64,000 bases of DNA from contig CAWCQU010000001.1 in assembly GCA_963797765.1 (NCBI GenBank), positions 268,073-332,072 on the forward strand. Reading direction: 5' to 3'. The notes under the pieces were generated by a model. It was not told where the DNA came from. It did no database searches and saw nothing but the letters and a program-made list of their open reading frames with translations. A program made the position numbers and the translations under genes. Positions 1 through 9,449 of this stretch are shown here, one piece after another. This DNA is from JBGPTK01 sp963797765 (GTDB lineage: Bacteria; Acidobacteriota; Terriglobia; Acidiferrales; UBA7541). The number at the start of each line of letters is the position of its first letter. Position 1 is the first letter of the stretch.

Positions 1-2041
1 CCGCAAAGCGGCAAACATCATCAAGCCTTGCTGGAACGGGACAGTGAAATCAGCTTTGCCGTGAACGATGAGCACGGGAGTGTGAATGCGGTCCGCCACG
101 AAGAACGGAGAATTTTCGAGGTAGCCGTCGCGGTTGGTCCACGGAGTGCCGGTGGTGCGCGCCTGCCCGGTTTCGATGGTCCAAACGTCGCGATCGCGCC
201 CGTCGCCCCAGGTGCTGAAGAAATCGCTGGGCGGTGCGCGCAGCACGGCAGCGGCGAAAATGTCGGAGTGTGAAATCAGAAACAAGCCGGAAAAGCCGCC
301 GAAGCTTCCGCCGGTGATGCCGAACTTGCCGGTGGTCACATCCATCGCGCGAACCGCGTTTACCGCGGGGATCACCGAATTCACAAACGAATCGCCGGTG
401 TAGCCGTCTTTAATCAAAACGTCCGGCATCAAGTATCCGTAGCCGTGCGAAATATGCCACTGCGCTTCCGCATTGAATCGATTCTTCGACGAACTCAGTT
501 TTTCGTAGGTGTAAGTGACCACCGGAACGCGATGCGAGGCATCCGTATTCGGCGGAAGGAACAAAAGTCCTTCCAGGGGATCGCCATCGGCGGAAGTGAA
601 ATGAAACACGCGCGGCGCTTGAAACGCGAACGCGGCAAGCTGCGGATTCAAATTTGTAATGCGGCGCGGCTGAGTTTGTCCCGCTTCGAGCAGATAGCCT
701 TCTTCGGGAGCGGTTGCGCTCGTCGCCGAAAATGACACCGCCGAGCCGTCGCGCGACGGAACCGGTGAACGAAGCGCTTGATCGGCGGAATAAATTACAA
801 TGCTTGCCTCATTTCCGGTTGGCCAGCGTTGAATGCTTTCGCGATAACTTTGTTCGTCCACGGAACGAAAGAACAATGTGCGGCCGTCCCCGCTCCACAC
901 CAAATCGCTGTTCTGCGTTTCTTTCTCCGATTCCGTAAGGTTTCGCGGGTTGGCCTGGCCGATTTGTGCCACCACCACATCCCAGGTGGGCTCCAGAATC
1001 GAATACATTTTCGAATCGCGCGGTCCCGTTCCAGGCCGCGCCGCCAACATCGCCATCCAGCCACTTGAGGCGATCCGCGGATCGCGAGTGCGCTCCGGAA
1101 ATTTATCCAGCACAACTTTTTCATCGCCGCCCGCCAAGCCAATCGAGCGAAGTTTCCCCTTCTCGGGAAAAAGCAAGCTGCCGCTATCGGGAGAAAATGC
1201 AATCCACGCCGGCGAGCGGCCTTCCAGAATCACATGCGGCGGCTGGCTGCCGTTCGCAGGCACTAGCCAATCCTGCGAGCGTTCGTGGCGGAACAATGTG
1301 ATCGTCTCGGGAGTGACGGCGCGAAAAACAACCTGCGCTCCGTCCGGCGAAACTGAAAACCGGGTCAGCGAAACCGGCTGGGGATTCAGCGCATGCGAAT
1401 GCCCGCCCGATTTCACATCCACGCTTACCAGCGTCCATTTTCGCGTATCGATAAACGGCGCATCGCCGGGCATCGTCGCGTCGGTGCTGTGCACCAGGGT
1501 TGATTCGGGTTCTGTCTGCGGCGGTGCAGGCAGCAAGATTGCATAAATAATTGCGGCTCCGTTCGGAGTCCATTGAGGCGCGAGTTGATCGGATCCCGAC
1601 TGGCTGTCATCCTTCGGGAACGATTCGCCGATTTCGCGCACCGTCCCCGTGGCCGCTGTCCAGATGCACAATTGCCGGCGGCCTTGCCGCGTGCGGAAAA
1701 AAGCCAGATCGCCGCCGCTGGGAGACCAGATAGGAGTGTCAGCGAAATCGTCAGCCAGCAATTCGCACCGGCTTGCCGCCAGGCGTGGCCACCCACAAAA
1801 ATCCATCCGGGTGCCGCGCCAGAATGTTGGATTCAAGCGACGGATCGGCCGAGGCGTAGGCCACTCGCGCGCCGTCTGGAGACACAACTGGAAAGCTGCC
1901 AGGAACAAATTCGACTATCCCCAGCATGTCTTCGGGTGTGAATGGCCGCGGAGCTTGCTGCGCGAACAGCCATCCAGGAAGAAATAGTGCCGCCAGCGCC
2001 ACAAGGACAAGCAGAATCCTCGTATGCTTTCGAATTCTCAA
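1..2041 (-). pseudogene. S9-family serine peptidase, frameshifted and cut by the window edge
   Basis: Secreted prolyl-oligopeptidase-type (acylaminoacyl-/dipeptidyl-peptidase) enzyme. The start is TTG at 2039-2041, supported by a perfect AGGAGG. An N-terminal signal peptide (LLVLVALAALFLPGWLFAQ) is followed by a WD40-like propeller (VSPDGARVAYASAD). The frame then stops at 1751-1753. The continuation lies in another frame, entered through a duplicated GCTG at about 1754-1761. It stays open to base 1 and encodes more propeller blades, the catalytic domain with nucleophile motif GGSFGG (Ser codon 304-306) and the acid-loop segment HGKADFTVPF. The catalytic His would lie beyond the window. Removing one GCTG copy restores VRIADDFADTPIWSPSGG. 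It follows the amidohydrolase gene by overlap of its Shine-Dalgarno with that gene's stop, so the two form an operon. Seen: frames and motifs. Inferred: one ancestral gene. Confidence 0.85.
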
Positions 2042-2047
2042 TGCGTG

Positions 2048-2053
2048 CCTCCT
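2048..2053 (-). promoter_or_regulatory. Shine-Dalgarno AGGAGG deciding a TTG start
   Basis: On the minus strand AGGAGG lies six bases before the TTG of the S9 peptidase and overlaps the TAG stop of the upstream amidohydrolase (TAGGAGG). It is the reason for choosing the TTG start and suggests translational coupling. Confidence 0.7.
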
Positions 2054-3461
2054 ACTGTTCGGCGTCCTCGACCGGTGACATCAGCATGGGAACGTGAACG
2101 TGGGCTGCGGCGGAAGCCTTGCGATTCACAGGCAAATCGAGTTTCGAACGGTCGATTATTTTTCCAGCCTTCATCACCATCGAAATTTGCTTGGCATTGT
2201 TGATGTCGTCCAGCGGATTGGCATTCAGCAGAACCAGGTCGGCAATTTTCCCTTCTTCCACCGAGCCCATATCGCGATCCTTGCCCAGGAATCGCGCGGA
2301 ATTCAGCGTGCCGATGCGGATGGCATCCATGGTTGAAATTCCGCCGCCAACCAGCAGTTCGAGTTCGCGATGCGCTGCCGGCCCAATGGATTGATCGGTG
2401 CCCAGCGCGACGATCCCGCCGCCCGCATCAATCTTTCGGTTATTTTCCTGCGCCACCGGCGTCATGATTTTCATCCAGGAAGCCCAGCGGTTTTTCTTTT
2501 GTATGTCGCTCTCCGTGGTCTTCAGCCGCTGGATTTCTTCGGGCTCAAGCACGGCCTGATAAAGCGGCTGGTCCAGAAATTCGGGATGATCCGCGAGGCG
2601 GCTGTAGTTCTCTCCGATGGTTAATGTCGAAGCCATGGGCATTTGCTTCGCGGCAAGCAGCCGGACGAACGCATCGGTGACAGGCCCCTGGATGTCCGGA
2701 TGCGCCAGCGTGTCCACGCCGACAAAAATCGCTTCCCGTGCGCGAATCTCGCTGGAGACGTGAACCGTCGAGCGAATGCCGTGGTCGTTGTAATACTCAA
2801 TAATGTGCTGCATCAAGGGAATGGGCAGCAGCGTGATCATCGGCCGCGTTCCCCAGCCTTCTTCTTCATACGTAATTTTCAAAAAGTCGGGGTGCCTGGC
2901 AATCGCCGCATCGAGAGTGGGAATTGCCTGCGGCCACGAATCCACCAACGTGGATGGTCCACCCACTTTGCCGCCGTGGCTTCCCGGATAGGTGACGATT
3001 CCACCCACCGCCAGCAGCCGCGTGCTCACAATGGCTCCGGAGCGTTCCTTGTCGCGCAAAGCGAATGTGAAATCGGGATTGTTCCCCACGTCCAGCACAG
3101 TGGTGACGCCGCAATAAAGATAACTCTGCAGCGCGCGAATTCCCGTGCGCTCATCTGGAGTTTTCCCCATTCCGCCGCGCAGATGAATATGAATATCCAT
3201 CAGACCCGGAATTAAATATTTTCCGTGTCCATCCACGCGCTGCGTTCCGGGCGGCAAAGTGATTTCGCCGCGCGCCACTCGCGCAATCCGGTCGCCCTGA
3301 ACCAGCACAGTGGCATCCGGGATCGCCGGGCGCCCTGTACCGTCGATCACGGTCACATGCTCGATGGCAACCGCCGCAGCTTGTTGAGCGGCCATCGGCA
3401 AAATCGAGTATCCGAGAATGGCGCACAAAAATATGGCAATGAATTGCAATCCTCGCTTCAT
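2052..3461 (-). CDS. Secreted amidohydrolase-family protein
   Basis: 469-aa metal-dependent hydrolase of the amidohydrolase superfamily (imidazolonepropionase/prolidase-like group). The ATG is chosen over an upstream in-frame start because GGGGGGAA lies just before it and a signal peptide (residues about 4-24, ending MAAQQ) follows directly. The metal-site motif DIHIHL comes after KYLIPGLM. A Lys in LKITYEEEG may be the carbamylated ligand, His residues occur in STVHVSSE and TLAHPDIQ, and an Asp lies in GTDQSIG. The C-terminal EGKIADLVLLNANPL strand is typical of the family. It is the first gene of a two-gene operon with the S9 peptidase, a common acidobacterial pairing for periplasmic peptide or amide scavenging. 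The substrate is not predictable. Confidence 0.92.
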   Translation of the reverse strand: MKRGLQFIAIFLCAILGYSILPMAAQQAAAVAIEHVTVIDGTGRPAIPDATVLVQGDRIARVARGEITLPPGTQRVDGHGKYLIPGLMDIHIHLRGGMGKTPDERTGIRALQSYLYCGVTTVLDVGNNPDFTFALRDKERSGAIVSTRLLAVGGIVTYPGSHGGKVGGPSTLVDSWPQAIPTLDAAIARHPDFLKITYEEEGWGTRPMITLLPIPLMQHIIEYYNDHGIRSTVHVSSEIRAREAIFVGVDTLAHPDIQGPVTDAFVRLLAAKQMPMASTLTIGENYSRLADHPEFLDQPLYQAVLEPEEIQRLKTTESDIQKKNRWASWMKIMTPVAQENNRKIDAGGGIVALGTDQSIGPAAHRELELLVGGGISTMDAIRIGTLNSARFLGKDRDMGSVEEGKIADLVLLNANPLDDINNAKQISMVMKAGKIIDRSKLDLPVNRKASAAAHVHVPMLMSPVEDAEQ

Positions 3462-3566
3462 CGAGTTCCCCCCTCGAGCACTGAATGTCATGTGGAGAAT
3501 TTGACTGTTGAAAACACTGGGCCGGCGCCCCGTTGAAAGAACGCCGGCCCAATCGAGACAATCGAT

Positions 3567-6458
3567 CTAGAACTTGTAAACCGCTGAAAACTGGAACTGC
3601 CGCGGCGCTGCCGATTGCGTCGGCCTGCCGAACGAGGCGGGAGGCGCAAACTGGTTCAAGCCGATCGTGGTATTCACGGCGGTAACGTTCACGTGATTGA
3701 AAGTGTTGAACGCTTCAAAGCGCAGCGCAATTTCTTGCTGCTCCCTGATCTTGAATGCTTTGTTCAAGGCGGTATCGAAGTTTACCTGCGGACGGGCACG
3801 AAACGTGTTGCGGCCTAAAGTGCCGGGCCGGTCCCGCGTGGAATCCGTGTCGCCATTGGCGTCCGATCCCACCAATCCCGTGTACGTAAAACCGGAAACC
3901 GCCTGGACGATTGGGCTGAATTGGAATCCGTATGGCAAATCATACGTGCCGAAGAGCGCAAAATTGTGAGTGCGATCCTGGTCGGCCAGACCTCGGTCGG
4001 CGTTCAAATGGTTCGGGTCGACGTGCAGCGAAAAATTGAGCCGGAAATTGTCGGAATCGCTGATATTCTTTGACCAGACGTAATTGGCTTGCACGTTAAA
4101 ACGGTGGCTGAACCGTTTTTTCATCACCACTTGCAACGCATCATAAAAACTCTGGTCGCCGGCTTCCTGGTCCAGCATCTGCCGGAAGCCGCCGAAGGTC
4201 ACTCCCAGTGGACCGGGAATAACGGAGGGTGCGCCAAATGGACGAGTCGCGTCCGCTTGTGCCACTGTCCGCGTCTGGCCCGGGCCAATCAGGAAGAACG
4301 ACGGCGAGTTCAAATCACGCGTTCTCAAAAGCTTCAGTCCATGCACGTGGATGTAGTCCACACTCAATGCCCAGTTGGGCGTGAATTCGCGGCTGATTCC
4401 GAAGTTTAATTGTTCGGTGTAAGGATTGACGCGCAAGCCTCCCCATTTGTCTCCCACGCTATCGGGGAAATCGGACCCGAGTCCTCGAGTGATGGGGATG
4501 TACACCTGGTTCTTAACGCCCGTGGCGCATGCCGGCGCTGTCGTAAAGCGAGCCGGATAGGTTGGGAAGCAGCCCACATTTGCGGGAGTCAAGGCGATTT
4601 GCACGATCGCCAACGGTCCGAAGTTTGATTCCCGGTTGATCAAGGAAGACTCGATGGTTGCATAAAAGATCCCAAAACTTGCCCGCACCAATGTCTTGCC
4701 GTTGCTGAACGGATCCCAAGCAAAACCAATGCGGGGTGCAAAGTTGTTCGAGTCTTTCAAAATCGTTTCGTAGTCGTAGCGCAATCCCACATTCACCGTC
4801 AAATTAGGTTTCAAGTTGTAGCTGTCCTGAATGTACAGCCCGTCCAGCCATTCGTTGTAAGGCAAGCCGGAGATTCCGAACGACTGCGTGTATTGATTTG
4901 GGAAAGTGGCTGGATTGGCGGCGTTGAATGGAAATACGGCGTTCACCGGAAAGTTATAGGTTCCGTTGAAATTGCTGTAAAAGGTTACGAAGCGGTGGAA
5001 AAATTCGAAGTCCCCGCCGTACTTCAGATTGTGTTTCCCGATCGTGTGGGAAAGTGTGTCGATCCACTGGTAGCCATTTTCGCGCAAGTTCTGGGGCAAG
5101 CCTGGATTGGGTCCCAGGTTTCCTTTGCCGGCGTAGTTCGCTGCCGGAGTGGTGGTGGAAAAATCGGGAGTGAGGGTGCAACCGCCCGCGTTGGGCGCGC
5201 AGATATCCAGGCGGTCCTTGGTATAGCCGAAGCGGAATTCGTTCACCAGTCGAGGAGAGAACACGGTTGATAGCGCCACGTTGACGCCTTGTTCGTAGTC
5301 GATCAGATTGGTGATGCGCTGGGAAGTGTTTAGACCGCCGACCCCTCCATTTTCCGAGGTGCCGCGAACGATGTTGTAACGGCCCACCAGCCGGTTGTTC
5401 TTGGAAAGCTGGTCATCCACCTTACCGAAAAGTTTGATGTCTTTGGCCGGCTGCTGCAGCAGGACTCCCGGATTCGGCTCGAGTGGGGAAGTGATGCCTG
5501 CCGCGTTCTGATTTTGGTGAGTTTGCTCGTAGCTGCCCAGGAAGTGGGCGCGGTCTCTTGCGATCGGCCCTCCTAACTCGGCGCCCCATTCCTGGCGGTT
5601 GAAATCGGGGTTGAGGCCGGTAAGACCTTGAGTCGCGTCCCACGAACCTGGGCGCTCATAGAAGAATGCCTGGCCGTGCCAGTCGTTCGTCCCGCTCTTG
5701 GTGATGACGTTGATCACCCCCGAAGGGCTTCTGCCGAACTCAGCGGAAAAATTATTGGTCACCACTTGCAAGTCCTGCACCACGGCGAGCGAGAGGTCGC
5801 TGTTCGGTCCGGGCTGATCGCCGGCTAGTGTCCGGATTTCGCGCAACTGGTTGTTCACGCCGTCAGCCAGCATCGTCAACTGGCGTTCTCCCTGCCCGTT
5901 GAAGGTAAGGCCGCCGCTATCGGAAGTGAAGAAGACGGCGCCCGGCGCGAGCTTGGTGAAGTCAAAGAAACTCCGGCCGTTCGTGGGCAGGTTGGTGATT
6001 TCCCTCTGATCGATGGTGTGGTCGATTTCCGATTTGTCCGTCTCGATAATGGGCGCCGCGCTGGAAACGGTCACGCTTTGTTCCATGCTTCCCGGTTTGA
6101 GCGTGAAATTAATTACGGGCGACCCGTTCGCCTGGAACGTGAGGCCGGTCATAGTTTCGCCGCCGAATCCCTTCATCTCCACTTTGATCTCATAGGTTCC
6201 GGCCGGAGGCAGCGCCGAAAATATGTAATGGCCATTGCTGTCCGTATCGGTGGTGCGCACCAATCCGATACTCAGATTTTTGATGGTGACGGTGGCGCCC
6301 GAAACGATTCCTCCCGACGCATCCTGCACGGTTCCCTGCAGGACGAAGTTAGTGCCCGTTTGCGCATGAACCGGCGGAAGCAGGATCAGAGTTGCCAGCA
6401 AAACGGCCGCGAAACAACAAAAATCACGAAACGAAAATTGCGGAACTTTCGATACCAT
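3567..6458 (-). CDS. Oar-like TonB-dependent receptor with carboxypeptidase-regulatory domain
   Basis: 963-aa outer-membrane protein. The start ATG follows GGGAGGACACGCCG and is preferred over a longer in-frame extension because the signal peptide (FAAVLLATLILLPPVHAQ) then lies at the N-terminus. Residues about 32-115 form a Cna-B/carboxypeptidase-regulatory domain (VQDASGGIVSGATVTI). A TonB plug follows (ATNNFSAEFGRSPSGVINVITKSG-like region near residue 230), then a long beta-barrel ending in a C-terminal Phe (FQFSAVYKF), the usual Bam recognition signature. Proteins of this class are heavily expanded in Acidobacteriota and are thought to import oligomers. No substrate gene sits beside it except the hydrolase operon downstream on the same strand, which might process an imported polymer (inference). 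Confidence 0.93.
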   Translation of the reverse strand: MVSKVPQFSFRDFCCFAAVLLATLILLPPVHAQTGTNFVLQGTVQDASGGIVSGATVTIKNLSIGLVRTTDTDSNGHYIFSALPPAGTYEIKVEMKGFGGETMTGLTFQANGSPVINFTLKPGSMEQSVTVSSAAPIIETDKSEIDHTIDQREITNLPTNGRSFFDFTKLAPGAVFFTSDSGGLTFNGQGERQLTMLADGVNNQLREIRTLAGDQPGPNSDLSLAVVQDLQVVTNNFSAEFGRSPSGVINVITKSGTNDWHGQAFFYERPGSWDATQGLTGLNPDFNRQEWGAELGGPIARDRAHFLGSYEQTHQNQNAAGITSPLEPNPGVLLQQPAKDIKLFGKVDDQLSKNNRLVGRYNIVRGTSENGGVGGLNTSQRITNLIDYEQGVNVALSTVFSPRLVNEFRFGYTKDRLDICAPNAGGCTLTPDFSTTTPAANYAGKGNLGPNPGLPQNLRENGYQWIDTLSHTIGKHNLKYGGDFEFFHRFVTFYSNFNGTYNFPVNAVFPFNAANPATFPNQYTQSFGISGLPYNEWLDGLYIQDSYNLKPNLTVNVGLRYDYETILKDSNNFAPRIGFAWDPFSNGKTLVRASFGIFYATIESSLINRESNFGPLAIVQIALTPANVGCFPTYPARFTTAPACATGVKNQVYIPITRGLGSDFPDSVGDKWGGLRVNPYTEQLNFGISREFTPNWALSVDYIHVHGLKLLRTRDLNSPSFFLIGPGQTRTVAQADATRPFGAPSVIPGPLGVTFGGFRQMLDQEAGDQSFYDALQVVMKKRFSHRFNVQANYVWSKNISDSDNFRLNFSLHVDPNHLNADRGLADQDRTHNFALFGTYDLPYGFQFSPIVQAVSGFTYTGLVGSDANGDTDSTRDRPGTLGRNTFRARPQVNFDTALNKAFKIREQQEIALRFEAFNTFNHVNVTAVNTTIGLNQFAPPASFGRPTQSAAPRQFQFSAVYKF

Positions 6459-6531
6459 CGGCGTGTCCTCCCAGAGCGCTGCTCGATATCGGCGCAACCC
6501 CCGTTGCACCGGCATGCGGATAACAAGTCGC

Positions 6532-7107
6532 CTACCCCGTTGGCACGGGCTTATAGCGAGGCTGGGGATCGAAGTCAAGCAATATTTGTATACCACTTGT
6601 GAACACACGGTGAGCAGTTAGTATGTTAAATGCCCGGCGTAACGCGGAATGGATTGGCCGGCGGGGAAGAGGGAGCGATGATCCTTGCGGCAGGAAGTCG
6701 TCAACGAATGCTAAATCTGGGTGGTCGATTGGCTGGCGGAGTGCCGTGACGGGCGCTTCATCGCCAGATCGGCGGGCACGGGAAGAATGCGGCGATACAT
6801 CTCGAGTCGAGAAAAAGCGCGTCCGGCACGGGTCGCAACGATAGGCTTTAAAACCAATGATCCGCTTGAGCCAAAGAAACATTCCTTCGTCCACCCGCTC
6901 GCGCGCAATCCGCTGCATGTCCATCTTTCCGCATTTCGGGCAATGCACGTATAACGCATACCTGATCGGAACTTTCCAGGCGAAGAAGCGCAGTTCGCAA
7001 GCCCGGCAGCGCCACGGCCGCAGGACGAAAAGACTGCAAAATAAATCGGCAGCTCCGCTTCGGTGCGAGCGGCGGCAAGCGTCGGATTGACAGCGAGGAC
7101 AAATCAT
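6532..7107 (-). CDS. Double zinc-ribbon small protein (function unknown)
   Basis: 191-aa cytoplasmic protein with two zinc-ribbon-like modules. The first pairs MICPRCQ with WRCRACELRFFA. The second pairs HCPKCGKMD with RCDPCRTRFFS. The spacing suits two Zn(Cys)4 sites. Related short proteins are frequent in Acidobacteriota and usually end soon after the last CxxC. Here about 75 residues of low-conservation sequence follow, so either the stop was lost or the tail is specific. Its 3' end lies just upstream of the TonB receptor, whose promoter must fall around 6460-6600. A nucleic-acid or protein-binding role is only inferred from the ribbons. Confidence 0.6.
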   Translation of the reverse strand: MICPRCQSDACRRSHRSGAADLFCSLFVLRPWRCRACELRFFAWKVPIRYALYVHCPKCGKMDMQRIARERVDEGMFLWLKRIIGFKAYRCDPCRTRFFSTRDVSPHSSRARRSGDEAPVTALRQPIDHPDLAFVDDFLPQGSSLPLPRRPIHSALRRAFNILTAHRVFTSGIQILLDFDPQPRYKPVPTG

Positions 7108-7251
7108 CTCAAGCCCCGGAGAAAACCCCGCCGAAGCTTACGCCAAATAGAGTTCGCCAGGCAATGCCTTCATCCCCTTCATTTCCTGGGAAGGAATCGT
7201 CCCTTGGAATCCCCGGCACGGAGCAGTGTAGAATAGCCGCCGAGGAAAATC

Positions 7252-7656
7252 ATGACCGACTACACAGCCGCGCACTCGCGCGCAGGAATCGATGCCAAAT
7301 TGCCAAAACTCGACACTTGGCCGAATCATTTCCCCGGTTATGAAATCACCATTCGTTTCCCGGAATACACCTCGGTATGTCCGAAAACCGGATTGCCGGA
7401 TTATGGTGCGATCACAATTCATTACCAGCCGAACAAACTCTGCCTCGAGCTGAAAGCGCTCAAGATGTACCTGCTGGGCTACCGCGATCTGGGGATTTTC
7501 TACGAAAATGCCGTCAACCGCATGCTGCGGGATGTGGTGGCCGCCACCCGGCCCGCTTGGTGCACGGTTCGCGGTGAATTCACCCCGCGCGGCGGCCTGT
7601 TCACAAATGTGGAGGCACGCTGGCCGCGCGGACGCGGCAAGGCTAGTGTTCGCTAG
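7252..7656 (+). CDS. queF: NADPH-dependent 7-cyano-7-deazaguanine reductase
   Basis: 134-aa unimodular QueF. It reduces preQ0 to preQ1 with NADPH in queuosine biosynthesis, in the cytoplasm. The thioimide-forming Cys43 lies in SVCPKTGLPDYG, with the general-acid Asp50 in the same motif. The QueF signature is ELKALKMYLLGYR (residues 66-78), followed by FYENAVNRMLRDVVAATRP. Start ATG is supported by GAGGAAAATC just upstream. Length matches the type I family. No other queuosine gene is adjacent, and no preQ1 riboswitch consensus was seen in the 145 bases upstream. Confidence 0.95.
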   Translation: MTDYTAAHSRAGIDAKLPKLDTWPNHFPGYEITIRFPEYTSVCPKTGLPDYGAITIHYQPNKLCLELKALKMYLLGYRDLGIFYENAVNRMLRDVVAATRPAWCTVRGEFTPRGGLFTNVEARWPRGRGKASVR

Positions 7657-7671
7657 GAACACGCGAAACAT

Positions 7672-7695
7672 CCGCGGGGATAGACAACCCCGCGG
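7672..7695. other. Perfect 8-bp inverted repeat after queF
   Basis: CCGCGGGG, an 8-base loop, then CCCCGCGG. It lies 16 bases after the queF stop with no T-run, so it may act as an mRNA 3' stabiliser or be a small dispersed palindrome rather than a classical terminator. Confidence 0.5.
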
Positions 7696-7764
7696 TACTT
7701 GGAGATAATCCAACATTCGTACTCTTCTGATCGAATCGAGTTTTTCAGACGCCAAGGAGGCGCG

Positions 7765-8595
7765 ATGAGCCTTACCTCAGCTGGTCCCGAACCCGAGGGA
7801 TCCCCGCAATTCGAGACTTCGCCGACACCGCGGTGGATCGTGATCGCGTTTGTCATCGCCTTCTTGTTCCTGGGCTATCTCGCTTATTCCAGCCACAACC
7901 AGCAGCAGGAAGTTGCCAGCGGTTTCGCACAAGCCAACCAGCGATCCGAATCGCTCGTGGCGCAGCTCGACAAAACGAATTCACGCCTCGCCGATCTGAA
8001 AGGCGAACTCGAAGTGACTTCGCAAAAGCTGGGATTGACCCAGGATGAATTGGCCCGCGCCCGCAGCTTGGCTCAGACGATTCGCAAGGATCAGAAGCAG
8101 AGCGACGAACAGCTCCGCGCCCAGATCGGGCAGGTGGCCCAGGATACCAGCACCAAAATCGGAGCCGTTTCCACCGATCTTGCCGGCACGAAAACCGATG
8201 TCGATGCTACGAAGAAAGATCTCGAAGCCACCAAGAGCAAACTCGATCGCACCGTCGGTGACCTGGGAGTGGCCAGCGGACTGATCGCCAAGAACCACGA
8301 CGAAGTTGAAGAGCTCAAGCGGCTTGGCGAGCGCAATATCTTCGAATTCGATGTCCACAAATCGAAGCAAGCCCAACGGGTGGGCCCGATTCAGGTGGAT
8401 CTGAAGAAAGTGGATACCAAGAAATACAAATACACCATGAACGTGGTGGCCGACGATAAGAGTATCGAGAAAAAAGACAGAACGGTGGGCGAGCCAATCC
8501 AGTTCTACGTGAAGGGCGCCCACATGCCCTATGAAATCGTGGTCTTCGAGGTAGCCAAAGACGAAGCGAAAGGCTACCTGAGCACTCCCAAGTAA
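7765..8595 (+). CDS. Single-pass membrane protein with long coiled coil
   Basis: 276-aa protein. ATG is chosen because AAGGAGG lies 4 bases upstream; an in-frame start 66 bases earlier lacks this. A transmembrane helix (IVIAFVIAFLFLGYLAY, residues about 24-41) is followed by about 130 residues of heptad-rich sequence with repeating Ala-Thr-Lys-Xaa-Asp-Leu blocks (DLAGTKTDVDATKKDLEATK), then a compact C-terminal domain (NIFEFDVHKSKQ to the end) rich in Lys and beta-strand patterns. Acidobacteriota carry homologous conserved hypotheticals. The layout suggests an inner-membrane anchored periplasmic coiled coil with a small ligand- or peptidoglycan-side domain. Function unknown. Confidence 0.85.
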   Translation: MSLTSAGPEPEGSPQFETSPTPRWIVIAFVIAFLFLGYLAYSSHNQQQEVASGFAQANQRSESLVAQLDKTNSRLADLKGELEVTSQKLGLTQDELARARSLAQTIRKDQKQSDEQLRAQIGQVAQDTSTKIGAVSTDLAGTKTDVDATKKDLEATKSKLDRTVGDLGVASGLIAKNHDEVEELKRLGERNIFEFDVHKSKQAQRVGPIQVDLKKVDTKKYKYTMNVVADDKSIEKKDRTVGEPIQFYVKGAHMPYEIVVFEVAKDEAKGYLSTPK

Positions 8596-8861
8596 TAGCG
8601 CGCTGAGCCGCCGATTTGTGGCCCTTGCGCGGTATATCCGGCACGATACCTCGAAAATCTTCGCCGATAACCGCACTTTCGTTGCGCCGGGAGAAAGGAT
8701 TATTCTCTCGACAGCAGTTGCGTGTATTTCGATCTGCGCGCGATGGCCTGGGTTCGCTTGTGCACCGCGCGGAGGTCCGCGCGGCAACCGCTCCTGCGAA
8801 CAGGAAAACGAAAAACAGAAACGCTTCCGATTGCTTCGGAGGACCAACCGGTGTTTAACCA

Positions 8862-9449
8862 GTGAAGATCGAATATAGCGCCACTCCCGATGATATTGGG
8901 GCGCTGTATTCCTACCTCTGGAGGAACTCCGCATATTTCCGGCAAAGGATCAGCCTGGGCACGCTGGTTGTTGCCGTCTGGATTCTGATTTCTGTTTATC
9001 TGAGCCAGGGCGAACTCGCCTGGTACGACGCTTTTATAGCTATCAACGTCGCCATCGCCTTCCCGATCCTCACCCCCCTGCTCGCCATGCTTCGCACCAA
9101 AAACAGGAACCGCATCCTTACAATCGATCCCGCGGGAATTCACACTCAGATCGGGAAAAAGAAAGGAAGAATTCCCTGGGAGAAGATCGCGGAGGTGTTC
9201 GTCACCGGCGAGCATCTCTTCATTTTGGGCCGGAACTTGAATGCTTTCACCATCCCGAACCGCGCATTTCAGGATGATTCGCAGCGAAATGAGTTCATCC
9301 AGCTGTGTCAGAATTATTCGAAACAGCGCGGCTCTCGAACGAAAATAAGGCAGCTCGCCTGGTGGATTCTCGGCCTTGCTGTCGCTTTCCTGGCTTTTTT
9401 TCGCCCTACCTCTACGAAGCCGGCTGGCACTTGCGTTATGGGGACGTGA
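8862..9449 (+). CDS. YcxB-like membrane protein (frame probably shifts before its end)
   Basis: As read, 195 aa from a GTG start. Two transmembrane helices (residues about 31-50 and 58-75) are followed by the YcxB-type cytosolic domain (ILTIDPAGIHTQIG, WEKIAEVFVTGEHLFI, IIPNRAF-like IPNRAFQDD). After residue about 165 a third helix (WWILGLAVAFLAFF) begins. At the end of that helix a T7 run shifts the frame; the as-read tail RPTSTKPAGTCVMGT looks spurious. Continuing in the -1 frame gives SPYLYEAGWHLRYGDVISYQ and the 190-aa ORF that overlaps it. Either one fused protein of about 338 aa or two overlapping genes. YcxB proteins have no established function. Confidence 0.7.
   Translation: MKIEYSATPDDIGALYSYLWRNSAYFRQRISLGTLVVAVWILISVYLSQGELAWYDAFIAINVAIAFPILTPLLAMLRTKNRNRILTIDPAGIHTQIGKKKGRIPWEKIAEVFVTGEHLFILGRNLNAFTIPNRAFQDDSQRNEFIQLCQNYSKQRGSRTKIRQLAWWILGLAVAFLAFFRPTSTKPAGTCVMGT

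Noticed and set aside
7108..7251. preQ1 riboswitch upstream of queF
   Set aside because: No match to the preQ1-I pseudoknot consensus in the 145 bases upstream.
7981..8934. 317-codon minus-strand ORF
   Set aside because: Antisense to the coiled-coil membrane protein, whose start and coiled-coil pattern are convincing.
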